Shown here in pieces: positions 13,920 through 22,600 of a stretch of DNA of 23,993 nt. The DNA comes from Pullichristensenella excrementipullorum (GTDB lineage Bacteria; Bacillota; Clostridia; Christensenellales; Aristaeellaceae). A model generated the notes under the pieces. The model was given only the letters and a program-made list of their open reading frames with translations, was not told where the DNA came from and did not search any database. Both the position numbers and the translations under genes were made by a program. The first letter of the stretch is position 1; each line of letters opens with the position of its first letter. Location: contig DVOU01000045.1 of NCBI GenBank assembly GCA_018713365.1, forward strand, positions 1 to 23,993, written 5' to 3'.

Positions 13920-13994
13920 GCCGGGCCGGGGCGGCAGTGCCGGCAGCCAGTGGCCGGCAGTGCCGGCGGCCAGAGCCTTCGGCTCGGATTCGAC

Positions 13995-14028
13995 GCACGT
14001 CCGCCCCACGAGCAGGGGGCGGACGTGC
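13995..14028. repeat. ACGAGCAG-loop hairpin, cluster 1 no. 1
   Basis: GCACGTCCGCCCC (13995-14007) pairs perfectly with GGGGCGGACGTGC (14016-14028) around ACGAGCAG. No T run follows, so it is not a standard intrinsic terminator. Confidence 0.85.
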
Positions 14029-14066
14029 TGCGGTGCGTTTCTTGCGGCGCGGTGGTGCGTGCAGAC

Positions 14067-14098
14067 GGCGCCCGGCCCACGAGCAGGGGCCGGACGCC
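14067..14098. repeat. ACGAGCAG-loop hairpin, cluster 1 no. 2
   Basis: GGCGCCCGGCCC (14067-14078) pairs with GGGCCGGACGCC (14087-14098) with one mismatch around ACGAGCAG. The stem sequence differs from the first hairpin while pairing is kept. Confidence 0.85.
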
Positions 14099-14148
14099 TG
14101 CTGTTGTCGGAGAGGATACCGCTTTGCGTTCCCCCAAAAACCGCCGCA

Positions 14149-14180
14149 GGCGGCAAGTCCCTGCTCGTGGACTTGCCGCC
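14149..14180 (-). repeat. ACGAGCAG-loop hairpin, cluster 1 no. 3 (inverted)
   Basis: GGCGGCAAGTCC (14149-14160) pairs perfectly with GGACTTGCCGCC (14169-14180). The loop is CTGCTCGT on the plus strand, that is ACGAGCAG on the minus strand, so this unit is in the opposite orientation. Confidence 0.85.
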
Positions 14181-14220
14181 GTCTGCACGCACGGTCGCCC
14201 CATTCGGAACGAAACGAAGC

Positions 14221-14252
14221 GCCCAAGCCCCCTGCGCGTGGGGCGGACGTGC
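14221..14252 (-). repeat. Degenerate loop hairpin, cluster 1 no. 4 (inverted)
   Basis: On the minus strand GCACGTCCGCCCC (14252-14240) precedes the loop variant ACGCGCAG, but only the inner four base pairs remain intact on the other arm. It is probably a decayed copy. Confidence 0.6.
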
Positions 14253-14335
14253 GTCGCCCCGGCGCCAAAGGCTCTGGCTGCCGGCACCGCCGGCCCGGCC
14301 TTATGCGAAGTTTATGTATATTTTTTCGCTTGGAG

Positions 14336-14364
14336 TTGACTTTTGGCGGCGTTTTGCTTATAAT
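14336..14364 (+). promoter_or_regulatory. Promoter of the arginine operon
   Basis: TTGACT (14336-14341) and a perfect TATAAT (14359-14364) are separated by 17 bases. Transcription should start near 14371. It is the only clear promoter for the closely packed genes up to 23662. Confidence 0.85.
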
Positions 14365-14376
14365 TATACATTATAA
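14358..14376. promoter_or_regulatory. Palindrome over the arg operon -10 box; candidate ArgR operator
   Basis: TTATAATTATACATTATAA has perfect seven-base arms around TATAC and covers the -10 box and transcription start. Position, length and A/T content fit an ARG box, but the TGAAT/ATTCA core is not present, so assignment to ArgR is inference. Confidence 0.45.
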
Positions 14377-14400
14377 AATGATGTTATGCGGGTGAGAGCG

Positions 14401-15336
14401 TTGTTCAGGGTGTTCATTGACGGCAGCGCGGGTACGACGGGGCTGCGCATCCGCGAGCGGCTGACCGCGCGCGCGGATGTGGAATTGATCGAACTGGCGG
14501 AGGAGGAGCGCAAGGACGTATCCAAACGCAAATGGGCGCTCAACGCCTGCGACGCGGCCATCCTCTGTCTGCCGGACGCGGCGGCGCGCGAGGCCGTTTC
14601 CATGGTGGAAAACGAGCGCACCGTGGTGCTGGACGCCTCCACCGCCCACCGCACCACCCCGGGCTGGGCCTACGGCCTGCCGGAACTGGGAAAAGAGGCG
14701 CTGGACGCCATCCTCTTTTCCAGGCGCGTGGCCGTGCCCGGCTGCCACGCCAGCGGCTTTATCGCTCTGGTCGCGCCGCTGATCCGGGAAGGGCTGCTCG
14801 CCCCGGAAACGCCGCTTTCCTGCACCTCCCTCACCGGCTATTCCGGCGGCGGCAAGAAGATGATCGCCGACTACCGCGAACAGGGCGCGGCCTACGACCC
14901 GCCCCGGCCCTACGGCCTTGCGCAGGCGCACAAGCACCTGCCGGAGATGACGAAGGTCTGCGGCCTCGCCGCGCCGCCGGTGTTTTTGCCCATCGTCGGC
15001 AACTTTTACAGCGGCATGCTCGTCAGCGTGCCCCTGCACCGCGCGCAGCTTCTGCATGGCGCGGGCATGGAAGACGTGCGCGCCGTATATAAAAACTACT
15101 ATGCCGGCCCGGTCGTGGCGTATTGCGAGACGCTTTCGGAGGACGGCTTTGCCTCCGCCGGGCTGCTCTCCGGCACGGACGGCATGCTGATCGCCTGCGA
15201 GGGCAACGCGGAGCGCTTTACCCTGCTGGCCGCCTACGACAACCTCGGCAAGGGCGCGTCCGGCGCGGCGGTGCAGCTTCTCAACCTGAAAATGGGCGCG
15301 GACATGCGCGCGGGACTGGTGTTACAGGAGGTCTGA
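14401..15336 (+). CDS. argC: N-acetyl-gamma-glutamyl-phosphate reductase (type 2)
   Basis: This 311-residue NADPH-dependent enzyme reduces N-acetylglutamyl phosphate to the semialdehyde, the third step of arginine synthesis. It has the short type 2 N-terminus VFIDGSAGTTGLRIRERL, RKWALNACDAAILCLPD, and the active-site cysteine C115 in VPGCHASGF. FYSGMLVSVPLH follows near 205-216. I prefer TTG 14401 (MFRVFIDG, as in relatives), with GGTGAG just upstream. The ATG at 14386 adds five residues but has no ribosome-binding site and lies only about 15 bases from the transcription start. argJ begins five bases after its stop. Confidence 0.92.
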   Translation: MFRVFIDGSAGTTGLRIRERLTARADVELIELAEEERKDVSKRKWALNACDAAILCLPDAAAREAVSMVENERTVVLDASTAHRTTPGWAYGLPELGKEALDAILFSRRVAVPGCHASGFIALVAPLIREGLLAPETPLSCTSLTGYSGGGKKMIADYREQGAAYDPPRPYGLAQAHKHLPEMTKVCGLAAPPVFLPIVGNFYSGMLVSVPLHRAQLLHGAGMEDVRAVYKNYYAGPVVAYCETLSEDGFASAGLLSGTDGMLIACEGNAERFTLLAAYDNLGKGASGAAVQLLNLKMGADMRAGLVLQEV

Positions 15337-15341
15337 AAACC

Positions 15342-16553
15342 ATGAAATTCATCGAAGGCGGCGTCTGCGCCGCGCAGGGCTTTGCCGCCAGCGGCATCCA
15401 CTGCGGCATCCGCAAAAACCGCGACAAGCGCGATCTGGCGCTGATCGTCTCCCAAAAGCGCGCCGCCGCCGCCGCGGTGTACACGCAAAACCTCGTCAAG
15501 GGCGCGCCGCTCCTGGTCACGAAGGCCAACATCGCCGACGGCTGCGCCTCCGCCATCCTCTGCAACAGCGGCAACGCCAACACCTGCAACGCCGACGGCG
15601 AGGAAGTGGCGCAGAAGATGTGCGCCCTCGCCGCGGACGCGCTGGGCATCCCCGCCAAGGACGTGGTGGTGGCCTCCACCGGCGTCATCGGCCAGCGGCT
15701 GGACATTTCCCCCATCGCCGCGGGCATGGAGGCGCTCGTTTCCGGCCTTTCCACGGACGTTTTGCCCGCCGCCGAAGCCATCCTCACCACGGACACGAAG
15801 GTCAAGTCCGTCGCCGTGGAGTTTTCCCTCGGCGGCAAAACGGCGCATCTGGGCGGCATCGCCAAGGGCTCGGGCATGATCCACCCCAACATGGCCACCA
15901 TGCTGGTGTTTGTCACCACGGACGCGGCCATTGCCCCGCCAATGCTCAAAAAGGCGCTCTCGGCGGACGTTCAGAAGAGCTTCAACCGCATCAGCGTCGA
16001 TGGCGACACCTCCACCAACGACATGTGCTGCGTGCTGGCCAACGGCATGGCCGGCAACGCCGAGATCGCCGCCGAGGGCGAGGACTACGCGGCCTTCTGC
16101 GCGGCCTTGAACGCCGTCACCACCGCCCTGTGCCGCATGATCGCCCGCGACGGCGAGGGCGCGACCAAGTTGGTCGAATGCGCGCTCACGGGCGCAAAGA
16201 CGCAGGCGGCGGCGGACGCCGTTTCCAAGGCGGTGATCTGCTCGTCGCTGGTCAAGGCGGCGATGTTCGGCTCCGACGCCAACTGGGGCCGCGTGCTCTG
16301 CGCCATCGGCTACGCGGGCGCGGACGTGGACGTAAACAAGGTGGACGTGTATTTCCGCTCCGCCGCCGGGCGCGTTTGCGTGTGCAAAAGCGGCGCGGGC
16401 GTGGACTTTTCCGAGGACGAGGCCAAGAAGGTGCTGCTCGAGGATGAAGTGACCATCGAAGTCGATCTCAACGACGGCGCATTTTCCTCCGTCGCCTGGG
16501 GCTGCGACCTCACCTACGACTATGTGAAGATCAACGGCGACTACCGCACCTGA
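15342..16553 (+). CDS. argJ: Bifunctional ornithine acetyltransferase / N-acetylglutamate synthase
   Basis: This 403-residue enzyme recycles the acetyl group from N-acetylornithine to glutamate and, in bifunctional forms, also makes N-acetylglutamate from acetyl-CoA. The self-cleavage site HPNMATML is at 181-188, with T186 as the nucleophile of the beta chain. NSGNANTCNADG (75-86), ASTGVIGQRLD (111-121) and SVDGDTSTND are further family blocks. The start ATG is nine bases after AGGAGGT at 15326-15332, inside the end of argC. Whether it is mono- or bifunctional cannot be told. The absence of argA or argE in the visible operon favours the cyclic pathway. Confidence 0.96.
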   Translation: MKFIEGGVCAAQGFAASGIHCGIRKNRDKRDLALIVSQKRAAAAAVYTQNLVKGAPLLVTKANIADGCASAILCNSGNANTCNADGEEVAQKMCALAADALGIPAKDVVVASTGVIGQRLDISPIAAGMEALVSGLSTDVLPAAEAILTTDTKVKSVAVEFSLGGKTAHLGGIAKGSGMIHPNMATMLVFVTTDAAIAPPMLKKALSADVQKSFNRISVDGDTSTNDMCCVLANGMAGNAEIAAEGEDYAAFCAALNAVTTALCRMIARDGEGATKLVECALTGAKTQAAADAVSKAVICSSLVKAAMFGSDANWGRVLCAIGYAGADVDVNKVDVYFRSAAGRVCVCKSGAGVDFSEDEAKKVLLEDEVTIEVDLNDGAFSSVAWGCDLTYDYVKINGDYRT

Positions 16554-16580
16554 CGGATATTCATGCAAGGAGGCACCCCC

Positions 16581-17432
16581 ATGACCAGCAATGCCCAGCG
16601 CGCCGAGATCCTCGTGCAGGCGCTCCCCTACATCCAACAGTACAACGGCCAGATCGTCGTCATCAAATACGGCGGCAACGCCATGGTCAACGAGGAACTC
16701 AAGCACGCCGTGATGCGCGACATCGTGCTTCTGTCGCTGGTCGGCGTCAAGGTGGTGCTTTTGCACGGCGGCGGCCCGGAGATCACCGAGATGCTGGGGC
16801 GCGTGGGCAAGGAATCGCGCTTTGTGGGCGGATTGCGCGTCACCGACCGCGAGACGGCGGACATCGTGCAAATGGTGCTCTCCGGCAAGATCAACAAGGG
16901 GCTTGTCAACCTTTTGCAATCCATCGGCGGGCGCGCCGTGGGCCTGTGCGGCATGGACGGCGGCATGATCCAGGCGCGGCCCTTGCGCGAAGAACTGGGC
17001 TACGTGGGCGAGATCGTGCGCGTGGACGTGCGGCCGATCCTCGACGTGCTGGAGAGGGGCTACATCCCCGTGGTCTCCACCGTGGGCTGCGACATGGAGG
17101 GCAATACCTACAACATCAACGCCGACACCGCCGCCGCGCGCATCGCCGGCGAGCTGGGCGCGGCGTGTCTGGTGACGATGACGGACGTGGCCGGCATCCT
17201 CCGCGACCGCGAGGACCCCGACACGCTCATCCGCCACATCGACCTTGGCGACGTGCCGCGCCTCATCGAGACGGGCGTCATCGCCGGGGGCATGATCCCC
17301 AAGGCCCAGTGCTGCACCGAAGCCATCCGCCGCGGGGTGAAAAAAGTGTTCATCATCGACGGCCGCGTGCCCCACGCGGTGCTGATCGAGCTTTTGACCG
17401 ACGAGGGCCTTGGCACCATGTTTGAGGAGTGA
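16581..17432 (+). CDS. argB: Acetylglutamate kinase
   Basis: This 283-residue amino acid kinase phosphorylates N-acetylglutamate. IKYGGNAM (about 29-36) holds the catalytic lysine, LLHGGGPEIT (about 62-71) is the glycine-rich substrate loop, and RFVGGLRVTDRETADIV follows. The C-terminal stretch ITGGMIPK-equivalent reads IAGGMIPK. The N-terminal helix (RAEILVQALPYIQQYNG) is the kind found in arginine-inhibitable hexameric kinases, so feedback inhibition by arginine is likely (inference). The start ATG 16581 is seven bases after AAGGAGG; an upstream ATG at 16563 would place the ribosome-binding site inside the gene. Confidence 0.97.
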   Translation: MTSNAQRAEILVQALPYIQQYNGQIVVIKYGGNAMVNEELKHAVMRDIVLLSLVGVKVVLLHGGGPEITEMLGRVGKESRFVGGLRVTDRETADIVQMVLSGKINKGLVNLLQSIGGRAVGLCGMDGGMIQARPLREELGYVGEIVRVDVRPILDVLERGYIPVVSTVGCDMEGNTYNINADTAAARIAGELGAACLVTMTDVAGILRDREDPDTLIRHIDLGDVPRLIETGVIAGGMIPKAQCCTEAIRRGVKKVFIIDGRVPHAVLIELLTDEGLGTMFEE

Positions 17433-17437
17433 ACGGT

Positions 17438-18592
17438 ATGAACATCCAGCAGACCTGTGAAACCTATGTCGCCAACACCTACAGGCGCTATCCCGTCACC
17501 TTCGTGCGCGGCGCGGGTGCGCATCTGTGGGACGAGGCGGGCAGGGAGTACATCGACCTGGGCAGCGGCATCGCCGTCAACATCTTCGGCGTCTCCGACC
17601 CCATCTGGGCCGAGGCGGTGACAAAGCAGCTCACCGCCCTGCCCCACACCTGCAACCTCTACTATGCCGAGCCCTGCGCGCGATTGGCGGAAATGCTCTG
17701 TGCGCGCACAGGCATGCAAAAGGTGTTCTTCTCCAACTCCGGCGCGGAGGCCAACGAGTGCATGATCAAGGCGGCGCGCAAGTACGGCGAGGCCACGGGG
17801 CGCTCGACCATCGTTACCCTCAAGGACAGCTTCCACGGCCGCACCATCGCCACCCTCGCCGCCACCGGGCAGGACGTGTTCCACCAGCACTTCGGCCCCT
17901 TCCCGGCGGGCTTTGCCTACGCGACGCCCAACGACTTAAGCAGCGTGCGCGCCCTCTGCGAAGAACAGAACGCCTGCGCCGTGATGCTGGAAGTGGTGCA
18001 GGGCGAGGGCGGCGTGCGCGCGCTGGACGGCGACTTTTTGCGCGGCGTGGAGGCCCTCTGCCGCGAAAAGGACATGCTCTTCTGCATCGACGAGGTGCAG
18101 ACCGGCAACGGCCGCAGCGGGCAACTCTACGCCTACATGGTCCACGGCCTTACGCCGGACATCGTCTCCACGGCCAAGGGTCTGGGCGGCGGATTGCCCA
18201 TCGGCGCGACGCTGCTGGGCGAAAAGGTCAAAGATACGCTCACCTACGGCGACCACGGCTCCACCTTCGGCGGCAACCCCGTGGCCTGCGCCGGGGCGGT
18301 GAGCATCCTTGCCCGCCTGGACGAGGAATTTTTGCAGGGCGTGCGCGAGCGCGCCGACTACATCCGCAAGGCGCTGGAAGGCGCGAAGGGCGTCAAAGGC
18401 GTGGACGGCCTCGGCCTCATGCTCGGCATCGAGACGGAAAAGAGCGCCGGGGAAATCGTCTCCGCCTGTCTCAAGCGCGGCGTGCTGGTTTTGACGGCGA
18501 AGAGCAAGGTGCGGCTTTTGCCGCCGCTCAACATCGCCTGGGACGACCTTGCAAAGGCCATCGCCGTGCTGAAAGAGGTGATCGCGGCGTGA
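17438..18592 (+). CDS. argD: Acetylornithine aminotransferase
   Basis: This 384-residue class III PLP-dependent aminotransferase converts N-acetylglutamate semialdehyde to N-acetylornithine. The PLP phosphate loop SNSGAEANE is at 99-107, SFHGRTIATL at 131-140, and the PLP aspartate D218 in CIDEVQTGNGRSG. The Schiff-base lysine K247 lies in STAKGLGGGLPIGA. The start ATG 17438 has GAGGAG eight bases upstream inside the end of argB, and a GTG at 17429 overlapping the argB stop is less likely. The stop overlaps the carA GTG start (GTGA at 18589-18592), indicating coupling. It may also serve as succinyldiaminopimelate aminotransferase, as in E. coli. Confidence 0.96.
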   Translation: MNIQQTCETYVANTYRRYPVTFVRGAGAHLWDEAGREYIDLGSGIAVNIFGVSDPIWAEAVTKQLTALPHTCNLYYAEPCARLAEMLCARTGMQKVFFSNSGAEANECMIKAARKYGEATGRSTIVTLKDSFHGRTIATLAATGQDVFHQHFGPFPAGFAYATPNDLSSVRALCEEQNACAVMLEVVQGEGGVRALDGDFLRGVEALCREKDMLFCIDEVQTGNGRSGQLYAYMVHGLTPDIVSTAKGLGGGLPIGATLLGEKVKDTLTYGDHGSTFGGNPVACAGAVSILARLDEEFLQGVRERADYIRKALEGAKGVKGVDGLGLMLGIETEKSAGEIVSACLKRGVLVLTAKSKVRLLPPLNIAWDDLAKAIAVLKEVIAA

Positions 18593-19656
18593 AAAGGCGC
18601 TATCTCGTGCTTTCCTCCGGCGCGGTGTTCGAGGGCTATGCCCTCGGCGCGGAGGGCGAGGGGCTGGGCGAACTGGTGTTCACCACCAACATGTGCGGCT
18701 ACCCGGAAACGCTCACCGACCCCAGCTACGCCGGGCAGATCATTTTGCAGACCTTCCCCCTCATCGGCAATTACGGCATCATCCCCGAGGATTTTGAGGG
18801 CGAGTGCCGCGCGCGCGGCTACGTGGTGCGCGAGGCCTGCGAAGCGCCCTCCAACTTCCGCTGCCAGATGACGCTGGACGCTTTTTTGAAGGAGCGCGGC
18901 GTGCCTGCCATCATGGGCGTGGACACGCGCGAGATCACGCGCATCCTCCGCGAGGAGGGCGTGATGAACGCGCTCATCTGCGACGCAGTGCCCTCCGACC
19001 TTTCCGACCTGCGCGCCTACGCCATCCATGGCGCGGTGGCGGCGGCGAGCGTGCGGGAAAAGCAGGAATCCCCCTGCGAAAACGCGCGCTTCCGCGTGGC
19101 GCTTCTGGACTACGGGGCCAAACACAACATCGTCCGCGAACTCAACCGGCGCGGCTGCCACGTGAGCATTTTGCCGCACGACACGGCGGCGGAGGACGTG
19201 CTTTCCGGCGGCTACGACGGCGTGATGCTCTCCAACGGCCCCGGCGATCCCGCCGAGAACGCCTTTGAGATCAAACAGATCCAAAAATTGATGGGCAAGC
19301 TGCCCGTGTTCGGCATCTGCCTTGGCCACCAATTGATGGCGCTTGCCCAGGGCGGCGAGACGGTGAAGCTCAAGTACGGCCACCGCGGCGCCAACCAGCC
19401 GGTGCGCGATTTGATGAGCGAGCGCACGCTCATCACCTCGCAGAACCACGGCTACGCCGTCAAAACGGACGGCGCGCCCGGCATGCTGCGCTATATCAAC
19501 GCCAACGACGGAACCTGCGAGGGGCTGGACTACCCGGAGATGAACGCCTTTTCCGTGCAGTTCCACCCCGAGGCATGCGCCGGCCCGCAGGACGCCGAGA
19601 CGCTCTTCGACCGCTTTGTCGCCATGATGGGAGGAAACGCGCATGCCGATGCTTGA
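18589..19656 (+). CDS. carA: Carbamoyl-phosphate synthase small (glutaminase) subunit
   Basis: This 355-residue glutamine amidotransferase subunit hydrolyses glutamine and channels ammonia to CarB. The N-terminal CPSase domain (GAVFEGYALG, then FTTNMCGYPETLTDPSYAGQI) is followed by a class I amidotransferase domain. Its triad is C244 (FGICLGHQL), H326 and E328 (FHPEA). The GTG start at 18589 overlaps the argD stop, and GAAAGAGGTG lies about ten bases upstream. The 3' end overlaps carB by 14 bases. Location inside the arg operon suggests an arginine-dedicated synthase, separate from any pyrimidine copy (inference). Confidence 0.96.
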   Translation: MKRRYLVLSSGAVFEGYALGAEGEGLGELVFTTNMCGYPETLTDPSYAGQIILQTFPLIGNYGIIPEDFEGECRARGYVVREACEAPSNFRCQMTLDAFLKERGVPAIMGVDTREITRILREEGVMNALICDAVPSDLSDLRAYAIHGAVAAASVREKQESPCENARFRVALLDYGAKHNIVRELNRRGCHVSILPHDTAAEDVLSGGYDGVMLSNGPGDPAENAFEIKQIQKLMGKLPVFGICLGHQLMALAQGGETVKLKYGHRGANQPVRDLMSERTLITSQNHGYAVKTDGAPGMLRYINANDGTCEGLDYPEMNAFSVQFHPEACAGPQDAETLFDRFVAMMGGNAHADA

Positions 19657-22600
19657 CGGAATCAAAAAAGTGATGCTCATCGGCTCCGGCCCCATCGTCA
19701 TCGGCCAGGCGGCGGAGTTCGACTACGCGGGCACGCAGGCCTGCCGCGTGCTCAAGCAGGCGGGGCTGGAAGTGGTGCTGGTCAACTCCAACCCGGCGAC
19801 GATCATGACCGACCGCCCCGCCGCCGCCGACGCGACCTCCTTCGCCGCCGACGAGGTCTATTTGGAGCCCCTGACCGCCGAGACCATCCGCCGCATCATC
19901 GAAAAGGAGCGGCCGGACGGCCTGCTGGCGGGCTTTGGCGGGCAGACGGGCCTGACCATCTCCTCGCAGCTCTACCACGAGGGCTTTTTGGACCGCATGG
20001 GCGTGAAGCTGCTGGGAACGCCGGTGGAGGCCATCGACCGCGCCGAGGACCGCGAACTGTTCAAGGAGGCCATGGAGAAGATCGGCCAGCCGCTCATCCC
20101 CTCGGCCACGGCCACGGAGGTCGAGCAGGCGCTCGCCATTGCGGAAAAGATCGGCTACCCCGTCATCGTGCGTCCGGCGTTCACGCTGGGCGGCGCGGGC
20201 GGCGGCGTGGCCTACAACGCCGAGGAATTGATGGCCGTGGCCGCCGGCGGCCTCGAGGCCAGCCCCATCCATCAGGCGCTGATCGAAAAGTACATCTACG
20301 GCTGGAAGGAGATCGAGTTCGAGGTCATCCGCGACCGCGTGGGCAACGCCATCGCCGTCTGCTCCATGGAGAACTTCGACCCCGTGGGCGTGCACACCGG
20401 GGATTCCATCGTCGTCGCCCCGGCGCTGACGCTGGCCAACCGCGAATACCAGATGTTGCGCACGGCGGCTTTAAAGATTATCACCGAGCTGGGCGTGGTC
20501 GGCGGCTGCAACTGCCAGTTCGCCCTCGACCCGGACAGCTTTGACTACGCCGTCATCGAGGTCAACCCCCGCGTCTCGCGCTCGTCGGCGCTGGCGTCCA
20601 AGGCCACGGGCTATCCCATCGCCAAGGTCGCCGCGAAGCTGGCGCTGGGCTACACGCTGGACGAGATCAAGAACGACGTCACCGGCAAGACCTGCGCCTG
20701 CTTTGAGCCGGCGGTGGACTATGTGGTGGTCAAGTTCCCGCGCTGGCCGTTCGACAAGTTTTCCAGCGCCAGCCGGAAACTGGGCACGCAGATGAAGGCT
20801 ACCGGCGAGGTCATGGCCATCGCCCCCTCGTTTGAAATGGCGCTGATGAAGGCCGTGCGCGGCGCGGAGATCGGCATGGACACATTGAACCTGCCCGCCG
20901 AGGGAAATGTGATCGAGCGCCTGCGCGACATGGACGACCGGCGGCTGTTCACCGTGTTCGAGGCCATCAAAAAGGGCGTGGATTTTGACACCATTTTTGA
21001 TCTCACGCGCATCGACCGCTTCTTCCTTGCCAAGCTCAAGCATCTGGCGGATTTTGAGGCGCACCCGACCTACGAGGAGGGCAAGCGCCTCGGCTACACG
21101 GACAAGGCGCTCAAACGCCTCGGCGTGGAAATCCCCGGAGCGTTCCAGTTCTCCTACAAGATGGTGGACACCTGCGCCGCGGAGTTCGCCGCCGAAACGC
21201 CCTACTTCTACGCCACCACGGATGTTTTCTGCGATTCCCGGCGCTTCCAGCGCTCGGGCAAGCCGGTGATCATCGTTCTGGGCAGCGGGCCGATCCGCAT
21301 CGGGCAGGGCATTGAGTTTGACTATTCCTCCGTCCACTGCGTGCGCACGCTCAGGCGCATGGGCTATGAGGTGGTCATCGTCAACAACAACCCGGAGACC
21401 GTCTCCACGGACTACGACACCGCCGACCGCCTCTATTTCGAGCCGCTCACGGAGGAGGACGTTTTGAGCGTCATCGCCTGCGAGCAGCCGGTGGGCGTGG
21501 TGGTGGCCTTTGGCGGGCAGACGGCGGTGAAACTGGCCAAGTGCTTAGACAGCCACGGCGTGCGCATCCTCGGCACCTCCGCCGAGGGCATCGACCTGGC
21601 CGAGGACCGCGAGCGCTTTGACGGGATGCTCGGCCGCCTCGGCATCCGCCGCCCGGCGGGGCGCGGCGTTTTGAGCGAGGAGGAGGCCGTTTCCGCCGCC
21701 GCGGAGATCGGCTACCCCGTGCTGGTGCGGCCCAGCTACGTCATCGGCGGGCAGAACATGACCATCGCCTACGATGAAGGCGAGGTGCGCGCCTACATGC
21801 GCATGATATTGCGCGGCGGCGCGGACGACCCCGTGCTGGTGGACAAGTACATGCCCGGCACGGAACTGGAGGTGGACGTCATCTCCGACGGCGAGGACGT
21901 GCTGATCCCCGGCATCATGGAACACATTGAGCGCGCGGGGGTACACTCGGGCGATTCCATCGCCGTCTATCCGCCCTACAACCTCAACGACGCCATGCGC
22001 GCCGAACTGGTCTCCTGTTCGGAAAAACTGGCGCTGGCGCTGGGCACGCGGGGGCTGGTCAACATACAGTACCTGATCTACGAGGGGCGGCTCTACGTCA
22101 TCGAAGTCAACCCCCGCGCCTCGCGCACCATCCCCTACATCAGCAAGGTGACGGGCGTCCCCATGGTGGACATCGCCTCGCGGGTGATGCTGGGGGCGAA
22201 GTTGCGCGATTTGGGCTGCGGCACGGGGCTGCAGCGCACGCCGCCGTACTTTGCCGTCAAGGTGCCGGTGTTCTCCTTTGAAAAGCTCACCGACGCCAAC
22301 GCCTATCTAAGCCCGGAGATGAAGTCCACCGGCGAAGTGCTGGGGCTGGGCAAGCGCATGGAGGAAGCCCTGTTCAAGGGGCTGACGGCGGCGGGCATCC
22401 GCGTGCCGCAGGCGGGGCAGCCGCTCTCCGTGCTGCTCTCCGTGGACGATCACGACCACTACGATCTGGTCACGCTGGCCAAGAAGCTCTTCGACCTCAA
22501 GGCGAAGATGTACGCCACGCGCACCACGGCGCGGGCCATCCGTCAGTTGGGCATCGACGTCACCGAAATTCCCGACATCGGCACAAGCGGCGAAGCGTTT

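Larger units (their letters stand above)
13921..14310. repeat. Composite hairpin-repeat cluster 1 (two copies head to head)
   Basis: This occupies most of the 500-base gap between topB and argC. The left half reads, in plus orientation: palindrome GCCGGCAGTGCCGGC (13953-13967), a GGCCAGAGCCTTCGGCTCGG linker, an ACGAGCAG-loop hairpin (13995-14028), a spacer ending GTGCGTGCAGACGG, and a second ACGAGCAG hairpin (14067-14098). The right half is the same order on the minus strand: hairpin 14149-14180, spacer with GTGCGTGCAGACGG, a degenerate hairpin 14221-14252, then linker and GC palindrome near 14260-14310. Related copies lie at 23664 onward. No coding function is supported, although frames run through it on both strands. 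Confidence 0.8.

Noticed and set aside
13921..14310. CRISPR array
   Set aside because: Repeats are hairpins with varying stems, irregular spacing and opposite orientations. There are no uniform direct repeats with unique spacers and no cas genes.
11713..14376. An 887-codon plus-strand open frame
   Set aside because: It is antisense to topB and then runs through the repeat cluster. No recognisable domain is present, and its length reflects high GC content.
15234..17375. A 713-codon minus-strand open frame
   Set aside because: It runs antisense to argJ and argB, which have clear family motifs. Its His/Asp/Gly/Val-rich composition is typical of the complementary strand of GC-rich genes.
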